Numbered from the stretch's first letter, positions 1 to 8,623 are shown. The stretch is DNA of 64,000 nucleotides from Streptomyces naganishii JCM 4654 (GCF_014650575.1 NZ_BMVF01000013.1:1-64000); one strand, 5' to 3'. Notes: generated from the sequence alone by a model not told the origin. A program made the numbers and translations.

Positions 1-61
1 GGCAGGTCACCATCAGCTACACCCAGTCCTCCCGGACCGCCACCATTCTTAAGGGGTCACG

Positions 62-750
62 ATGCTTATCGTCACCCGTGAGGGTGACCGCCGTTGCAAG
101 CTCCCGCCGCACCAGCGCGCCCTCGTCGCTCTCGCCTGCCTGCGCAAGCACGACACTCTCGCGCAGATCGCCGCCGGGTCCGGCATATCCGTCGGCACCG
201 CCCACGCCTACACCACCGCCGTCTGCGGCTCCTCGCCGACCGGGCGCCGGGCCTGCTCAGGACCCTGCGCGAGCACGACCCGGACTGCGTGCTCCTGGAC
301 GGCACCCTCAGCGAGTGCGACCGCATGGGCGACGCACGCGCCGATTACACCCACAAGCACCGGCGCCACGGCGTGACCGTGCGGGTCGTCACCGATCCCG
401 ACGGCCGGCTTCTGTGGATCTCGCCGGCCTTGCCGGGCCGTGCTCACGATCTGACCGCCGCACGCACCCACCACATCATCGGAATCTGCGAACGCCAGGG
501 CGTCCCGGTCGTCGCCGACCGCGCCTACATCGGCGCTCCTGGGCCACCACCGCCATCCGCCGCCCGCCCAACGGCGAACTGTCACCCACCGAACGGACGC
601 TGAACCGGGCACGCGCCCAGGCCCATCGCTCCCCTCGAACGAGGCGTCGCCCGCCTGAAGTCCTGGCGGATCTTCCGCCGGAGCCGCTGCGGCCCGAACC
701 GCATGACGGACATCGCCGCCGCGGTCCTCACCCTGGAGAGGCAACGCTGA
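62..750 (+). pseudogene. IS5-like (DDE_Tnp_4) transposase, frameshifted
   Basis: The start is supported by AAGGGG shortly upstream of the ATG. The first ~58 codons read as the N-terminal helix-turn-helix part (QIAAGSGISVGTAHAY). Around 240 the reading must move to another frame to continue into the DDE domain (DCVLLDGTLSECDR, then LPGRAHDLTAAR, then VVADRAYIGA). Around 535 it must shift again for TTAIRRPPNGELSPTERTLN and again for the C-terminal GVARLKSWRIF and LTLERQR before a TGA. At least three frame changes are needed, so the gene is dead. The element's left end was not identified and may lie outside the window. Confidence 0.75.
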
Positions 751-756
751 AAAGGC

Positions 757-1989
757 TCATTGCTCGGGGTCGGGCGGCCCTCGAAGGCGATCTGGAACGC
801 GTTGAGTGGTGCCTTCCGGCGCATGGTCCACCTCTTGCGGCCCTTCCCCGTCGGGTCCAGGCTCATCAGTGCCGTGTAGATCCACTTGAGGGCGGCGGCC
901 TCGTTGGCAAAGTGTCCGCGGGCGCGGACGGCCCTGCGGATGCGGGCGTTGACGCTCTCGATCGCGTTCGTGCTGAAGATGACCTTGCGGATCTCGACGT
1001 CGAAGGAGAGGAAGGGCACGAACTCGGCCCAGGCGTCCGACCACAGCTTCCCGATCGCCGGATACTTCTTCCCTCACACCTCCTGGAATTCCAGGAATCG
1101 CTCCGTCGCGGCGTCCTCGTTGGGTGCGGTGTAGACGGGCTTGAATGCTCCTGCGACCTTGTCCCAGTCCTGGCGGGCGGCGTATCGGAACGAGTTCCGC
1201 AGCAGGTGAACCACACATGTCTGGACGATCGCGCGAGGCCAGACGGCCTCCACGGCCTCGGGCGGGCCCTTGAGCCCGTCGCAGACCGGCATGAGCACGT
1301 CGCCCAGGCCGCGGTTCTTCAGCTCGGTGAACACGTGCAGCCAGTACTTGGCGCCCTCGCCGCCGTCGCCGGCCCAGATGCCCAGGATGTCGCGGGTGTC
1401 CTCCACGGTCACCGCCATCACCACGGAGACGGGACGGTTCGCGACTTGCCCGTCCCTGATCTCGACGTTGATGGCATCGACGAACAAAACGGGGGCAGAT
1501 GGTCTGCTTGGACACCTCCGCCCCGTAGACCTCGGCCAGGTGAGCCGCGATCTCCCCATGAGTGAGGCCCTTCGCCGAGAGCGACAGCACCCTCTCGTCG
1601 ACGCCGGTCAGCCTCCGCTGCCGCTTCCCGACGATCTGCGGCTCGAACGTGCCCGAGGTGTCACGCGGGACCTCGACCTCGACCGGCCCGACGTCGGTCA
1701 GCACGGTCTTGGCCTGGCTCCGTTGCGGGAGTTGCCGCCGCCCCGGCCGCCGGCATCGTGCTTCTCGTAGCCGAGATGATCGGTGATCTCACCTTCCAGG
1801 GCAGATTCCAAGACCCGCTTCGTCAGCTGCTGCAGCAGCCCATCCTGTCCGGTCAGCTGCAGCCCCCTCCGACCGGGCCCGTTCCACCAGCATCGCGACC
1901 AGCTGCTCGTCGGACACGGGCGCAGGCTGCCCAGGCTGGGCACTCTCTACCGGCTCCACAGTCCTCAACCCCACGGCGATGTCAGTCAC
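757..1989 (-). pseudogene. IS256-family (mutator-type) transposase, multiply frameshifted
   Basis: The sequence can be pieced together on the minus strand from several frames: N-terminus MTDIAVGLRTVEPVES with EQLVAMLVERARSEG, then QLTKRVLESALEGEITDHLG, then LTDVGPVEVEVPRD and GLTHGEIAAHLAEVYGAEVS, then the catalytic core FVDAINVEIRDGQVANR and DGLKGPPEAV and QTCVVHLLRNSFRY, and finally FSTNAIESVNARIRR at the C-terminus. All are hallmark IS256 transposase blocks in the right order. The breaks between frames show it is inactivated. It abuts the 3' end of the preceding IS5-like relic, so the two elements are stacked. Confidence 0.8.
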
Positions 1990-2480
1990 TTGACGCCTCT
2001 CCCATGATCATCGGATCCGCCGTTAGATTTACACTCCCTCGCCTTGTGCGACGCCATCCGTCGTCAGCAGTTGCACACTTGGCATCGTGGCAGGGCAATC
2101 CGGCGGGAGCTGCGTGTGCGGAATGCGAGCACACCTGCCCGAATGATGCGATCAGGCGCTCTACACACTTTGGCCTAGAACCGTTCGAGCACGGTGAACC
2201 GACGATCGCGGTCTTCGGCCGCTTCTAGGGAAGGACTGGCGGTCGCGCTGCAAGGCCGATTGTCGCTTCCCCCCCGTCAGGAGTAGTAAAAGTCTCTACT
2301 GAAGGGGCGACGCCTGCCCGTCACCGTCAGTTGCCGCCGTATGCATCGGACTCCCTCCCTGAGCCTGCCGGTATGACGATTTGCATCCGCTAACGGGGTG
2401 ACAGGGTTTCTTCTGCACATAACCCATAGTCATGACCGGGTAAATGTCTGCAGCCCGGGCGATCAGAGTCCCGGCCACCG
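1990..2480. other. Gene-free stretch upstream of the secreted-protein gene
   Basis: No open frame here resembles a known protein. The final ~60 bases before 2501 presumably contain the promoter of the downstream secreted-protein gene, but no convincing -35/-10 pair was identified. Confidence 0.4.
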
Positions 2481-2500
2481 AACAGAGAGGATCCCACGGA

Positions 2501-2977
2501 ATGAAACGGAGCCGTAGGCTCGCCGCAGCAATGGCCGCCGCAGCCACCGTAACGGCCATCGGGGCCAGCGGAGCAGTCGCTCAGGCCTTGCCGCTGGTCG
2601 GAAACGAGTCGCCCCAGCACGTACGAACGGGACCGAAGCCGCCGGACCCCAGGCCCACGATGCCGCCGGAGACGCCGAGGGGTTGTCACGACCTCGACTC
2701 GGTCGTTGTTGGGACCAACAGGTACCTGTCGGTGGTGTGCAACGGGCAGGTCTACGTCCTGACGGTCAATGTGAGCACGGAACAGGCCGACCCCAGTGGC
2801 TGGCGGCTGGTGGCAGGCCTGAACAACGTAGTCGACGCCGAACTGACGGCGGAGGGGCCCGGCACGGTCCGCATCAGCGCGCTGACTGCGGTAAGAACGG
2901 TGGTTGAGGTCGGTTGCATTGCAGGGCTGCCGCTCGGCACGTGCACCGCTCCCACAACGCTGCCCCGGCTTCCGTGA
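2501..2977 (+). CDS. Small secreted protein of unknown function
   Basis: This encodes a 158-residue protein. The ATG at 2501 is preferred over an earlier in-frame ATG at 2444 because GAGAGG lies ten bases upstream and the protein then begins with a textbook Sec signal peptide: MKRSR, a hydrophobic Ala-rich core, and likely cleavage after VAQA near residue 29. The mature part has a Pro-rich stretch and four cysteines (RGCHD, VVCNG, VGCIA, GTCTA) that could form two disulfides, consistent with export. No catalytic motif or named domain was recognised. It stands alone between IS debris and a regulator relic, so context gives no functional hint. Confidence 0.75.
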   Translation: MKRSRRLAAAMAAAATVTAIGASGAVAQALPLVGNESPQHVRTGPKPPDPRPTMPPETPRGCHDLDSVVVGTNRYLSVVCNGQVYVLTVNVSTEQADPSGWRLVAGLNNVVDAELTAEGPGTVRISALTAVRTVVEVGCIAGLPLGTCTAPTTLPRLP

Positions 2978-3284
2978 CCTGGCCGCTGGGAAACCGGTCG
3001 GTATCAGTGGGCTAGCCCGCGCACAGCGGCAATGGCCGCAAGCCACACTGCCCCGAGCGGTGTAGTGGCAGCCGCGCGTACCCCGCAGTTCGGGGTCACT
3101 GTTCAGAGGGGCAGCTTTCACCGGTCCTCCCCCGTCGGCTATATCCCCGTGCCGACGGGGGAGGGGCGTGGGGACGCAGCCTGAGGGCGGTGACGCGTGG
3201 GTTGGTAACGGGCTTTGTTGAGCTTCTGAAGGGGCTGTTTGATCCACCCAGTGGCTCCCGGGTGTCCACGTCACCGTACTGCCC
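2978..3284. other. Gene-free spacer
   Basis: No supportable gene. Short open frames lack start signals and recognisable motifs. Confidence 0.35.
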
Positions 3285-3478
3285 TGGCGCGAGCCGGCTC
3301 GGGCGCTCCTTTCCCCCGCACTCCACCGCGCAGGTCGCCAGGCCGACGCGCTGGCCGTCCTGCGCCGCGACGCGCGACGCTCGTTGATCAACTCGGTATC
3401 GACCCTGGTGCCGACCTTCAAGACCGGCCTTGGTGTCCGGCTCTGCCTGCGCACCACCGTCGATCTGACCCCGTCTAG
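3285..3478 (+). pseudogene. Relic of a SARP/AfsR-type bacterial transcriptional activation (BTAD) domain
   Basis: One frame reads LHRAGRQADALAVLRRDA and the next reads TLVDQLGIDPGADLQ. Joined by one frame change they reproduce the conserved end of the BTAD domain found in Streptomyces antibiotic regulatory proteins (consensus around GRqaDALavYrr...LvdelGidPgpeLq). A further frame change then destroys the remaining C-terminus. Nothing resembling the N-terminal winged helix or an ATPase part is present, so this is a short decayed fragment of a pathway-specific activator gene. Confidence 0.6.
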
Positions 3479-3504
3479 CTAGGGCCCTCCGGATGGTGTC
3501 CCGG

Positions 3505-4308
3505 TCAGCTCGCGCCGCGTCGGGCCGCCGCGCGGATCGCCACCTCGGCCTCTGCCAGACCGTCGATCAGGGCTGGTTCGTCGAGTCCCGGTACGCACAC
3601 CACCCGGTCGCCGTCCAGCGCCGTGAGTGAGGCGTCCACGACTTGGCCCACCGGCATGCCGCCTTCGACGTGCACGGCCTGGTCACCTCCCGGCACCGGC
3701 TCCCGCCCGCGGGAACGATGGAACTCGGTGGCGGTCAGCCCCGGGCACAGCACCTGGATCCTCAGCGGTGTGGCAGCCAGCTCGGCCGCGAGGGTGCGGG
3801 TGAAGGTGACGACGTAGCCCTTGGTTCCGCCGTACACCGCGCGCTCAGGCAGCGGGTGCGGCGGCAGCGAGCCCGCGAAGGCCAGCTGCGAGGCGACGTT
3901 GACCACGGTGCCGTCACCGCGCGCCAGCATGCCCGGGACCGCGGCGCGGGTGAGAGCGGTGACGGCCAGGACGTTGATGTGCAGGACCTTCGCCAGCAAG
4001 TCCGGTTCGAGCTCGGCGAACGGGCCGTACCCGTTGATACCGGCATTGTTGAGGAGGAACCCGATGTCGTCGCCCGCCGCCCGGCTCACCACCCGGGCCA
4101 GGTCGTCGGGCACCGACAGGTCGGCCACCAGGGTCTCCGCCGTGGTGCCCGTCTTCTCGCGCAACCGCCGGGCGAGGTCGTCCAGCCGCTGGGCCCTGCG
4201 GGCCACGAGGACCGTGTCCCATCCCTGGGCGGCGAGGCGCTCCGCGTAGGCCGCGCCGATGCCGGAGGATGCGCCCGTCACCAGGGCCGTACCGCGTCGT
4301 GTGCTCAC
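3505..4308 (-). CDS. Short-chain dehydrogenase/reductase (SDR)
   Basis: This is a classical SDR of 267 residues. The GTG at 4308 is chosen because AAAGGTGG lies just upstream and the protein then opens directly with the Rossmann strand. Visible motifs are the NAD(P)-binding TGASSGIG near residue 12, the structural NNAG near residue 88, a catalytic Ser in VASQ, and the YGGTK (YxxxK) pair. The PGLTATEF segment after the active site is also typical. An Arg-rich segment after the first Rossmann strand (VARRAQR) hints at NADP preference. Substrate is unknown. It is divergent from the broken dihydrofolate-reductase-like gene beginning at 4491. Confidence 0.88.
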   Translation of the reverse strand: MSTRRGTALVTGASSGIGAAYAERLAAQGWDTVLVARRAQRLDDLARRLREKTGTTAETLVADLSVPDDLARVVSRAAGDDIGFLLNNAGINGYGPFAELEPDLLAKVLHINVLAVTALTRAAVPGMLARGDGTVVNVASQLAFAGSLPPHPLPERAVYGGTKGYVVTFTRTLAAELAATPLRIQVLCPGLTATEFHRSRGREPVPGGDQAVHVEGGMPVGQVVDASLTALDGDRVVCVPGLDEPALIDGLAEAEVAIRAAARRGAS

Positions 4309-4490
4309 CTGTGTGCCACCTTTCAGCCCGCTGACCTGCAGCGTGCGCGTACAAACACCGTTGTACCAGCCAACCACCGCGTTCCCGGACACCAGGGCCG
4401 CCCGCTCGACGAGGTTCGCCCCACGGGCCGGTCTGTAACGGAGACGCGACCACCAGCGATCCCCGAACGCCCGCATCTGAGGAGAGCGTC

Positions 4491-4588
4491 ATGACCGCCG
4501 CCTACACGTTCGACGTCTTCTCAGCCTCGACGGCTTCGGCGCGGCCGGCGGCGACTGGACCGGGTACTGGGGCAAGCAGGGCCCCTAG
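4491..4588 (+). pseudogene. N-terminal remnant of a dihydrofolate-reductase-family gene, cut by an IS
   Basis: An AGGAGAG site precedes the ATG. The reading begins MTAAYTFDVFS, then after a one-base frame change continues SLDGFGAAGGDWTGYWGKQG. This matches the start of the RibD C-terminal / dihydrofolate-reductase-like family common in Streptomyces. The reading stops exactly at the left end of the inserted IS element (4588). On the far side of that element, 5484-5540 reads GQESLQLALLAEPEG, which plausibly continues the same protein, but the rest is missing. Both a frame error and the insertion inactivate it. Confidence 0.6.
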
Positions 4589-5456
4589 GTTCTGTCGTCA
4601 AACGTCACGTCCACATCAGCAGGGCTGCGAGGGTTGACGGCTGCTTGGTAGGACTCGGTGGTCTTGTCGTACCGGGTGGCGATGCCGCGCCACTGCTTCA
4701 ACTTGTTGAAGCAGCGTTCCACCACGTTGCGCCGCTTGTAGGTGTCGCGGTCGAAGGCCGGGGGCCGTCCGCCACGGCTGCCGCGGTTCAGCCGGTTGCG
4801 GACCTGATCGGCTCGCTCGGGAATGGTGTGGCTGATACCGCGCCGACGCAGCCAGGTGCGTATCGCCCCGGAGCTGTAGCCCTTGTCGCCCAGGACGTGC
4901 GAGGGCCGCACCCTGGGGCGTCCCGGGCCTGGGCGGGGCGCCCGGATCGCTTCCATCACGGCGGTGAACTGGGTGCAGTCGTTGGTGTTGCCGCCCGTGA
5001 CGATGAAGGCGAGCGGGCGGCCGGCACCGTCGCAGGCCAGGTGAATCTTGCTGGTCAGGCCGCCTCGGGAACGTCCGAGAGCTGGACCGCGGAGCCCCCT
5101 TTTCGAGCACCGGCGGCATGCTGGTGGGCACGGACGATGGTGGAGTCGACCGACACCAGCCAGTCGGTGTCACCGACGGCGTCGGCCCGGGACTGGGCGG
5201 CGCGGAGCATCCGTTCGAGCGTGCCGTCCGCCACCCGCCGGCGGAAACGGGTGTGCAGCGTGGCCCACGGCCCGTACCGCTCAGGCACATCCCGCCAGGC
5301 CGTCCCGGTACGGAACTTCCACACGATCCCGTTGAGGACCCTGCGGTCATCCAGCCGCTTGCGCCCACGCGATGACACGGGCAGCAGCGGCCTGACGAAC
5401 TCCCACTCGGCATCGGACAGTTCATGGCGACGTATCACCCGTCCATGATCCACCAC
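4585..5456 (-). CDS. IS5-family transposase made by -1 frameshifting (orfA 5055-5456, orfB down to 4585)
   Basis: OrfA starts at GTG 5456 and carries the N-terminal domain (RHELSDAEWEFVRPLLP) and the first catalytic Asp (DWLVSVDSTIVRAHQHAAG). It ends at 5055. A run of A4G5 at 5095-5103 (minus strand) lies at the point where a -1 shift converts the orfA tail into KRGLRGPALGRSRGGLTSK, the conserved continuation. The orfB frame then supplies LGDKGYSS and the C-terminal NVVERCFNKLKQWRGIATRYDK. With the shift the protein has all expected IS5 blocks and no other break, so it is probably functional. The stop codon TAG (4585-4587) is completed by flanking target DNA. Confidence 0.8.
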
Positions 5457-5480
5457 TCAAGATCATTTGAAGACACTGCC
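4588..5480 (-). mobile_element. IS5-family (IS427-group-like) insertion sequence, apparently intact
   Basis: The left end begins GGTTCTGTCGTCAAACG at 4588. The right end, read inward on the minus strand from 5480, is GGCAGTGTCTTCAAATG. These are imperfect terminal inverted repeats of the GG..TGTC.TCAAA type. Each end is flanked by TA (4586-4587 and 5481-5482), consistent with a TA target duplication. The 893-bp element contains one transposase encoded in two frames and interrupts the dihydrofolate-reductase-like gene. Confidence 0.8.
5095..5103 (-). promoter_or_regulatory. Predicted -1 ribosomal slippery site
   Basis: The minus strand reads AAAAGGGGG, positioned exactly where the orfA frame must move back by one base to enter the conserved orfB frame of the IS5-type transposase. 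Confidence 0.6.
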
Positions 5481-5571
5481 TAGGCCAGGAGTCCCTCCAG
5501 CTCGCGCTCCTGGCGGAGCCGGAGGGCAGCCGCTGGCCGATAGCGGCCCCTTGGCTCCAGGAGCCCGGGGT

Positions 5572-6333
5572 TCAGGAGGCGTGGGAGCCGAGGAGCACGC
5601 CGGCCAGCGTCCCGGCGAGCAGGAACGGGCCGAACGGGATCCTGCTCGTACGGTCGGCCCGGCCGGCGAGCATCAGGCCGATCCCATACAGCGCGCCGAA
5701 GAGGTACCCAGCGAAGGTCCCGGCCAGGACGATCGCCCAGCCGTACCAGCCCAGAACGGCCCCGAGGACGAGGGCGAGTTTCACGTCGCCGAACCCGAAG
5801 CCCTTGCTGACGAGGAAGAGCGCGAAGTAGCAGGCGCCCAGGATGAGGGAGCCGAGCAGCGCGGACGTCCAGCTGCCGCCGGCATCGGGCAGCACCGCGG
5901 CGATGCCCAGCAGGGTGAGCACGGCTGCGGCGAGCGGCAGGGTGAGCACGTCCGGCAGCCGGTGCGCTGCGAAGTCGACGGTGGCGAGCAGCACGGCGGC
6001 CGGGGCGAGCAGCAGCCAGACCACCAGGTCGGGGCGGGCCCCGGCGGCGGCCGCCAGCAGTGCGCAGACCACGGCCGTGGCGGAGGCGACGGAGAGTGTG
6101 CTCGGCCCGTAGGTGTCCCCGGCGGCACAGCGAGCACGCCCGAGCCAGTCGCCGCCGGTACCGGTGAGGGGATGGCCGGCTGGGCACGCCGACCTCCACG
6201 GTTCCGCGGGCGGCACGGAGAGCCGGTACGCGGGACGGGATATGAGCACGCCCGTGCCGCAGCCCCACAGAACGGCAGCGGTGATGATCAGCAAGGATTC
6301 CTGGATGTCTATGCTCAGCTGCGCTCGGTCCAC
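5572..6333 (-). CDS. Type IV prepilin peptidase-like membrane aspartic protease (A24 family)
   Basis: This encodes about 253 residues and is mostly hydrophobic with seven or so membrane spans. Two conserved aspartates of the A24 family are visible: one in ATVDFAAHRLPD and one in the hallmark GFGFGDVKLAL (GxGD). These enzymes cut leader peptides of pseudopilins or Flp/Tad pilins at the cytoplasmic membrane face. The long N-terminal methyltransferase domain of PilD is absent, as in TadV/CpaA-like enzymes. The GTG at 6333 overlaps the toxin gene end by 19 bases and AAGGAG overlaps that codon, so the start is uncertain. No pilin genes are nearby. Confidence 0.8.
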   Translation of the reverse strand: MDRAQLSIDIQESLLIITAAVLWGCGTGVLISRPAYRLSVPPAEPWRSACPAGHPLTGTGGDWLGRARCAAGDTYGPSTLSVASATAVVCALLAAAAGARPDLVVWLLLAPAAVLLATVDFAAHRLPDVLTLPLAAAVLTLLGIAAVLPDAGGSWTSALLGSLILGACYFALFLVSKGFGFGDVKLALVLGAVLGWYGWAIVLAGTFAGYLFGALYGIGLMLAGRADRTSRIPFGPFLLAGTLAGVLLGSHAS

Positions 6334-6689
6334 TCCTTGAGGGCCGCGGCCAGGGCGCGCACGTCCAGGTGCCCGGCCGACACCTGGTCGGCGAGGTCGG
6401 CGGCCTCCTTGGCGGTGAACCGTACGGGCAGGCCGCTGGCGTGCAGGTAGCCGGCCGCGACCGTCGCGCCGAAGAGTTCGTTGCTGTGCTCCAGGGCCGG
6501 GGCCCGGGCCAGTGAGTGGAAGAGAGCGGCGGCCCGGTGATGCGGCCGCGGGTATACGGGTTCGTCCAGGACGCGGAAGGCGTGCCGTGCGCGGGCGGCC
6601 TCCAGCGCTCCCCAGTCCGTGACGTCCGGGTCGCCCAGCTGCGTGCGGGCGATCTCCATGAGCCATGGAAGATCTACCGTGAGGTCCAC
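6315..6689 (-). CDS. Fic/Doc-like toxin of a toxin-antitoxin pair
   Basis: This 124-residue protein begins VDLTVDLPWLMEIARTQ at a GTG, 16 bases after the antitoxin stop. It matches the small Streptomyces 'fic family toxin component': DWGALEAARARH, then a segment equivalent to the Doc substrate pocket (VYPRPHHRAAALFHSL), then ALEHSNELFGATVAAGYL. Doc toxins phosphorylate elongation factor Tu. The canonical HxFx(D/N)(A/G)NKR motif is not intact here; HSNELF is the closest match, as usual for this subgroup, so activity is uncertain. It is probably co-transcribed with the antitoxin and overlaps the prepilin peptidase start. Confidence 0.72.
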   Translation of the reverse strand: MDLTVDLPWLMEIARTQLGDPDVTDWGALEAARARHAFRVLDEPVYPRPHHRAAALFHSLARAPALEHSNELFGATVAAGYLHASGLPVRFTAKEAADLADQVSAGHLDVRALAAALKEWTERS

Positions 6690-6705
6690 TGTGTCGCTGC
6701 CCGCC

Positions 6706-6939
6706 CTACGCCGCGGATGCGGCGGTACCGGGTTGCGGGCCGAATCGGCTGGCGAACTCCTCACGCACACCGGGCGTGGCGAGGAAGAGGGCGCTGCCCT
6801 CGAGGAAACGCGCCCTGTTGAGCTCCTGGGCCAGGACGCGTCCGGCGTACACCGTTGGGTCCTCGTGCCGCTCGTGCGCCTCGCGCTCCAGCTGCGCGTA
6901 CTGCTCGTCATCGATCTCGATGCGGATTTCCCTGGCCAT
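6706..6939 (-). CDS. Antitoxin partner of the Doc-like toxin
   Basis: This is a 77-residue protein. The ATG at 6939 is chosen because MAREIRIEIDDEQYAQLEREA matches a ribbon-helix-helix-type beginning (strand IRIEID, then a helix). An upstream in-frame codon at 6999 would add 20 unrelated residues. The C-terminal half (ALFLATPGVREEFASRFG) is probably the toxin-binding tail. Its position directly before the toxin gene in the same direction is the normal antitoxin-toxin order. It probably represses its own promoter, which would lie in the AT-richer patch around 7015-7075. Confidence 0.7.
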   Translation of the reverse strand: MAREIRIEIDDEQYAQLEREAHERHEDPTVYAGRVLAQELNRARFLEGSALFLATPGVREEFASRFGPQPGTAASAA

Positions 6940-7173
6940 GGCCCCACGGTAGCGGTGCCAGGCGCCGGATGGGAGTGGGATACCGGAAGCGAGATCCACC
7001 GGCCGCCATGGTCAATGACTGAACTATATGCAATCGTATCGTTACTGAACGTCATATTTTTTGCTGGTCGGCTGCACGTTTCGGTCGTCAGGAGCGCTTC
7101 ATGGGTGGAGGCGGCTGTCGCCTCTGGTGCCTAGGGGGCTGCACCCGGAACGCTCAATTACTGGGGAGGACCC

Positions 7174-7353
7174 GTGCAGCACGATGCTGCAGCGTGGTTG
7201 ATCGACATCACGCTTGCCCTCAGGGTGTTCGGCCCGGACGTGATCCGAGGGTGCCGCCGGCTTCTCACAGCCGGGGTCCGCATCGGTATCACGCAGCTCA
7301 CCAGCGGCCGCACCCCGGCTCGCACTCCCGAGCCCCAGCGGGAGGCCTCGTGA
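7174..7353 (+). CDS. 59-residue protein translationally coupled to a sigma factor gene
   Basis: An excellent ribosome binding site (GGGGAGGA) stands three bases before GTG 7174. The reading begins VQHDAAAWLIDITLALRVFG, continues through an Arg-rich amphipathic stretch (VIRGCRRLLTAGVRIG) and ends at TGA 7351-7353, which overlaps the GTG of the sigma factor gene (GTGA). Third codon positions are GC-rich as expected for real coding sequence. No family was recognised. The coupling suggests a partner or regulator of the sigma factor, but this is inference from arrangement alone. Confidence 0.6.
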   Translation: MQHDAAAWLIDITLALRVFGPDVIRGCRRLLTAGVRIGITQLTSGRTPARTPEPQREAS

Positions 7354-7952
7354 GCAGCGACATGGGCCCGGAGGAGACGGGCGGCGCCGTGGAGGTGCCG
7401 CGCGCGGTCCCCATCGACCAGTGGGACATGACCGCGCAGATGGCGTACTGGGGCTTTCACCAGCGTCGCCGCACCGACTACATGCGCTACGCCTACCTCC
7501 AGCTCGGCTCGGACGCCGACGCGGAGGAAGCCGTCGACCTGACCTTCGACGCGGTCATGGACTGCTGGCCGCGCATGCTCGAGATGGAAAACCTGGAGGG
7601 CTACGCCTGGACGATCCTCAAGCGCCGCATCATCGACATGCACCGCAAGCGCCGGCGCCGCCCGGAGCTGATGGAGACCGCCGCCTTCGAAGCCGCCGTC
7701 GCCAATCACGTCGACTACGACGCACTGACCGACGCCATCGCCCTGTACGGCGCTGTCGCCTCGCTCAGCGAGCGGCAGCGTGATGCGATCCTGCTCCACT
7801 ACGGCATGGGCTTCACCGCCGCCGAGGCCGCCGAAGTGATGGGCAACGAGCAAGCCACCGTCCGCTCGCAGCTCCGCACCGGCCGCGAACGCCTCGCCTA
7901 CACGCTCAAACTCCGCTGCCCGGAGAACTCCGACGGGAAGAACCGCTCATGA
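7350..7952 (+). CDS. RNA polymerase sigma factor, ECF-like (sigma-70 family)
   Basis: This encodes 200 residues. GTG 7350 is chosen because GGGAGG lies a few bases upstream. Region 2 is visible near residues 40-100 (RRRTDYMRYAYLQLGSDADA, then NLEGYAWTILKRRIIDMHRK). Region 4 is near 150-190 (LSERQRDAILLHYGMGFTAA, then EVMGNEQATVRSQLRTGRER), a clear sigma-4 helix-turn-helix. It lacks an obvious extended C-terminal domain. It overlaps by four bases both the 59-residue gene before it and the 224-residue gene after it, so all three are probably one translationally coupled operon reading away from the toxin-antitoxin pair. Confidence 0.85.
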   Translation: MSSDMGPEETGGAVEVPRAVPIDQWDMTAQMAYWGFHQRRRTDYMRYAYLQLGSDADAEEAVDLTFDAVMDCWPRMLEMENLEGYAWTILKRRIIDMHRKRRRRPELMETAAFEAAVANHVDYDALTDAIALYGAVASLSERQRDAILLHYGMGFTAAEAAEVMGNEQATVRSQLRTGRERLAYTLKLRCPENSDGKNRS

Positions 7953-8623
7953 CCCCGCTGCCGTCTGATCCCCGCACCATCGACGACCTGCTCGCCAAGG
8001 CCCGCACGCACAACCGCTACGCGACCTACAACATGGCCGCAGCCGAGGGCCGGCTGCGCGCCCGGCAGGCGGCTCGCCACCGGCCGCCGCGGCAGCGCCC
8101 CACCGAGACCGCCCTCGTGCACACCGAGTGGACCCCGCCCGCGAACAGCACCCCGGACGCCGACCGCGCCTGGTGGGACCTCAACGCCCTCTGCCTGCTG
8201 GTCCTCGGGCCTGACGCCGACGCCCACCTCGCCGACTTCATCACCAGCCAGTACGCCGACAAAGCCGGAGCACTCGTCTTCACCTGCCTGCTCCACCTCG
8301 CCGACGACAGCAGCGGCGCACGCTTCTGGTGGCGCTTCGCCGCAGGCGCAGGCCACCAGGTCGCCGAGTACTGCCTCTTCCTCGAGCACCCCCACAGCGG
8401 CGAGTACCACGACGCCGACTACTGGCGCACCCAGCTCCTGCGCCAGCACTTCGAACCCACCTTCCTGTGCGGCGACCGCTCCACCGCCCCCTTGCTCTCC
8501 CCGCCATGCATCGAACAGATCCACCCGCACATCAGCCGCGAGCACCACTCCGAAATCGGCACCATCCCTCTCCCCCACCCCACCCTGGTAGACCAACTAC
8601 GCAACCTGACCTCCCCCTTGTGA
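7949..8623 (+). CDS. Conserved hypothetical protein coupled to the sigma factor
   Basis: This is a 224-residue soluble-looking protein whose ATG overlaps the sigma factor stop (ATGA). It has an Arg/Pro-rich N-terminal segment near 30-55, a Trp-rich middle (AWWDLNALCLLVLG, ARFWWRFAAGAGHQVAEYCL), and acidic/His patches (EHPHSGEYHDADYWRTQLLR). No membrane helix or zinc-finger anti-sigma motif was seen. Invariant coupling to the sigma gene suggests a role in that regulatory system, possibly as a cognate modulator, but the family was not recognised. Confidence 0.65.
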   Translation: MTPLPSDPRTIDDLLAKARTHNRYATYNMAAAEGRLRARQAARHRPPRQRPTETALVHTEWTPPANSTPDADRAWWDLNALCLLVLGPDADAHLADFITSQYADKAGALVFTCLLHLADDSSGARFWWRFAAGAGHQVAEYCLFLEHPHSGEYHDADYWRTQLLRQHFEPTFLCGDRSTAPLLSPPCIEQIHPHISREHHSEIGTIPLPHPTLVDQLRNLTSPL

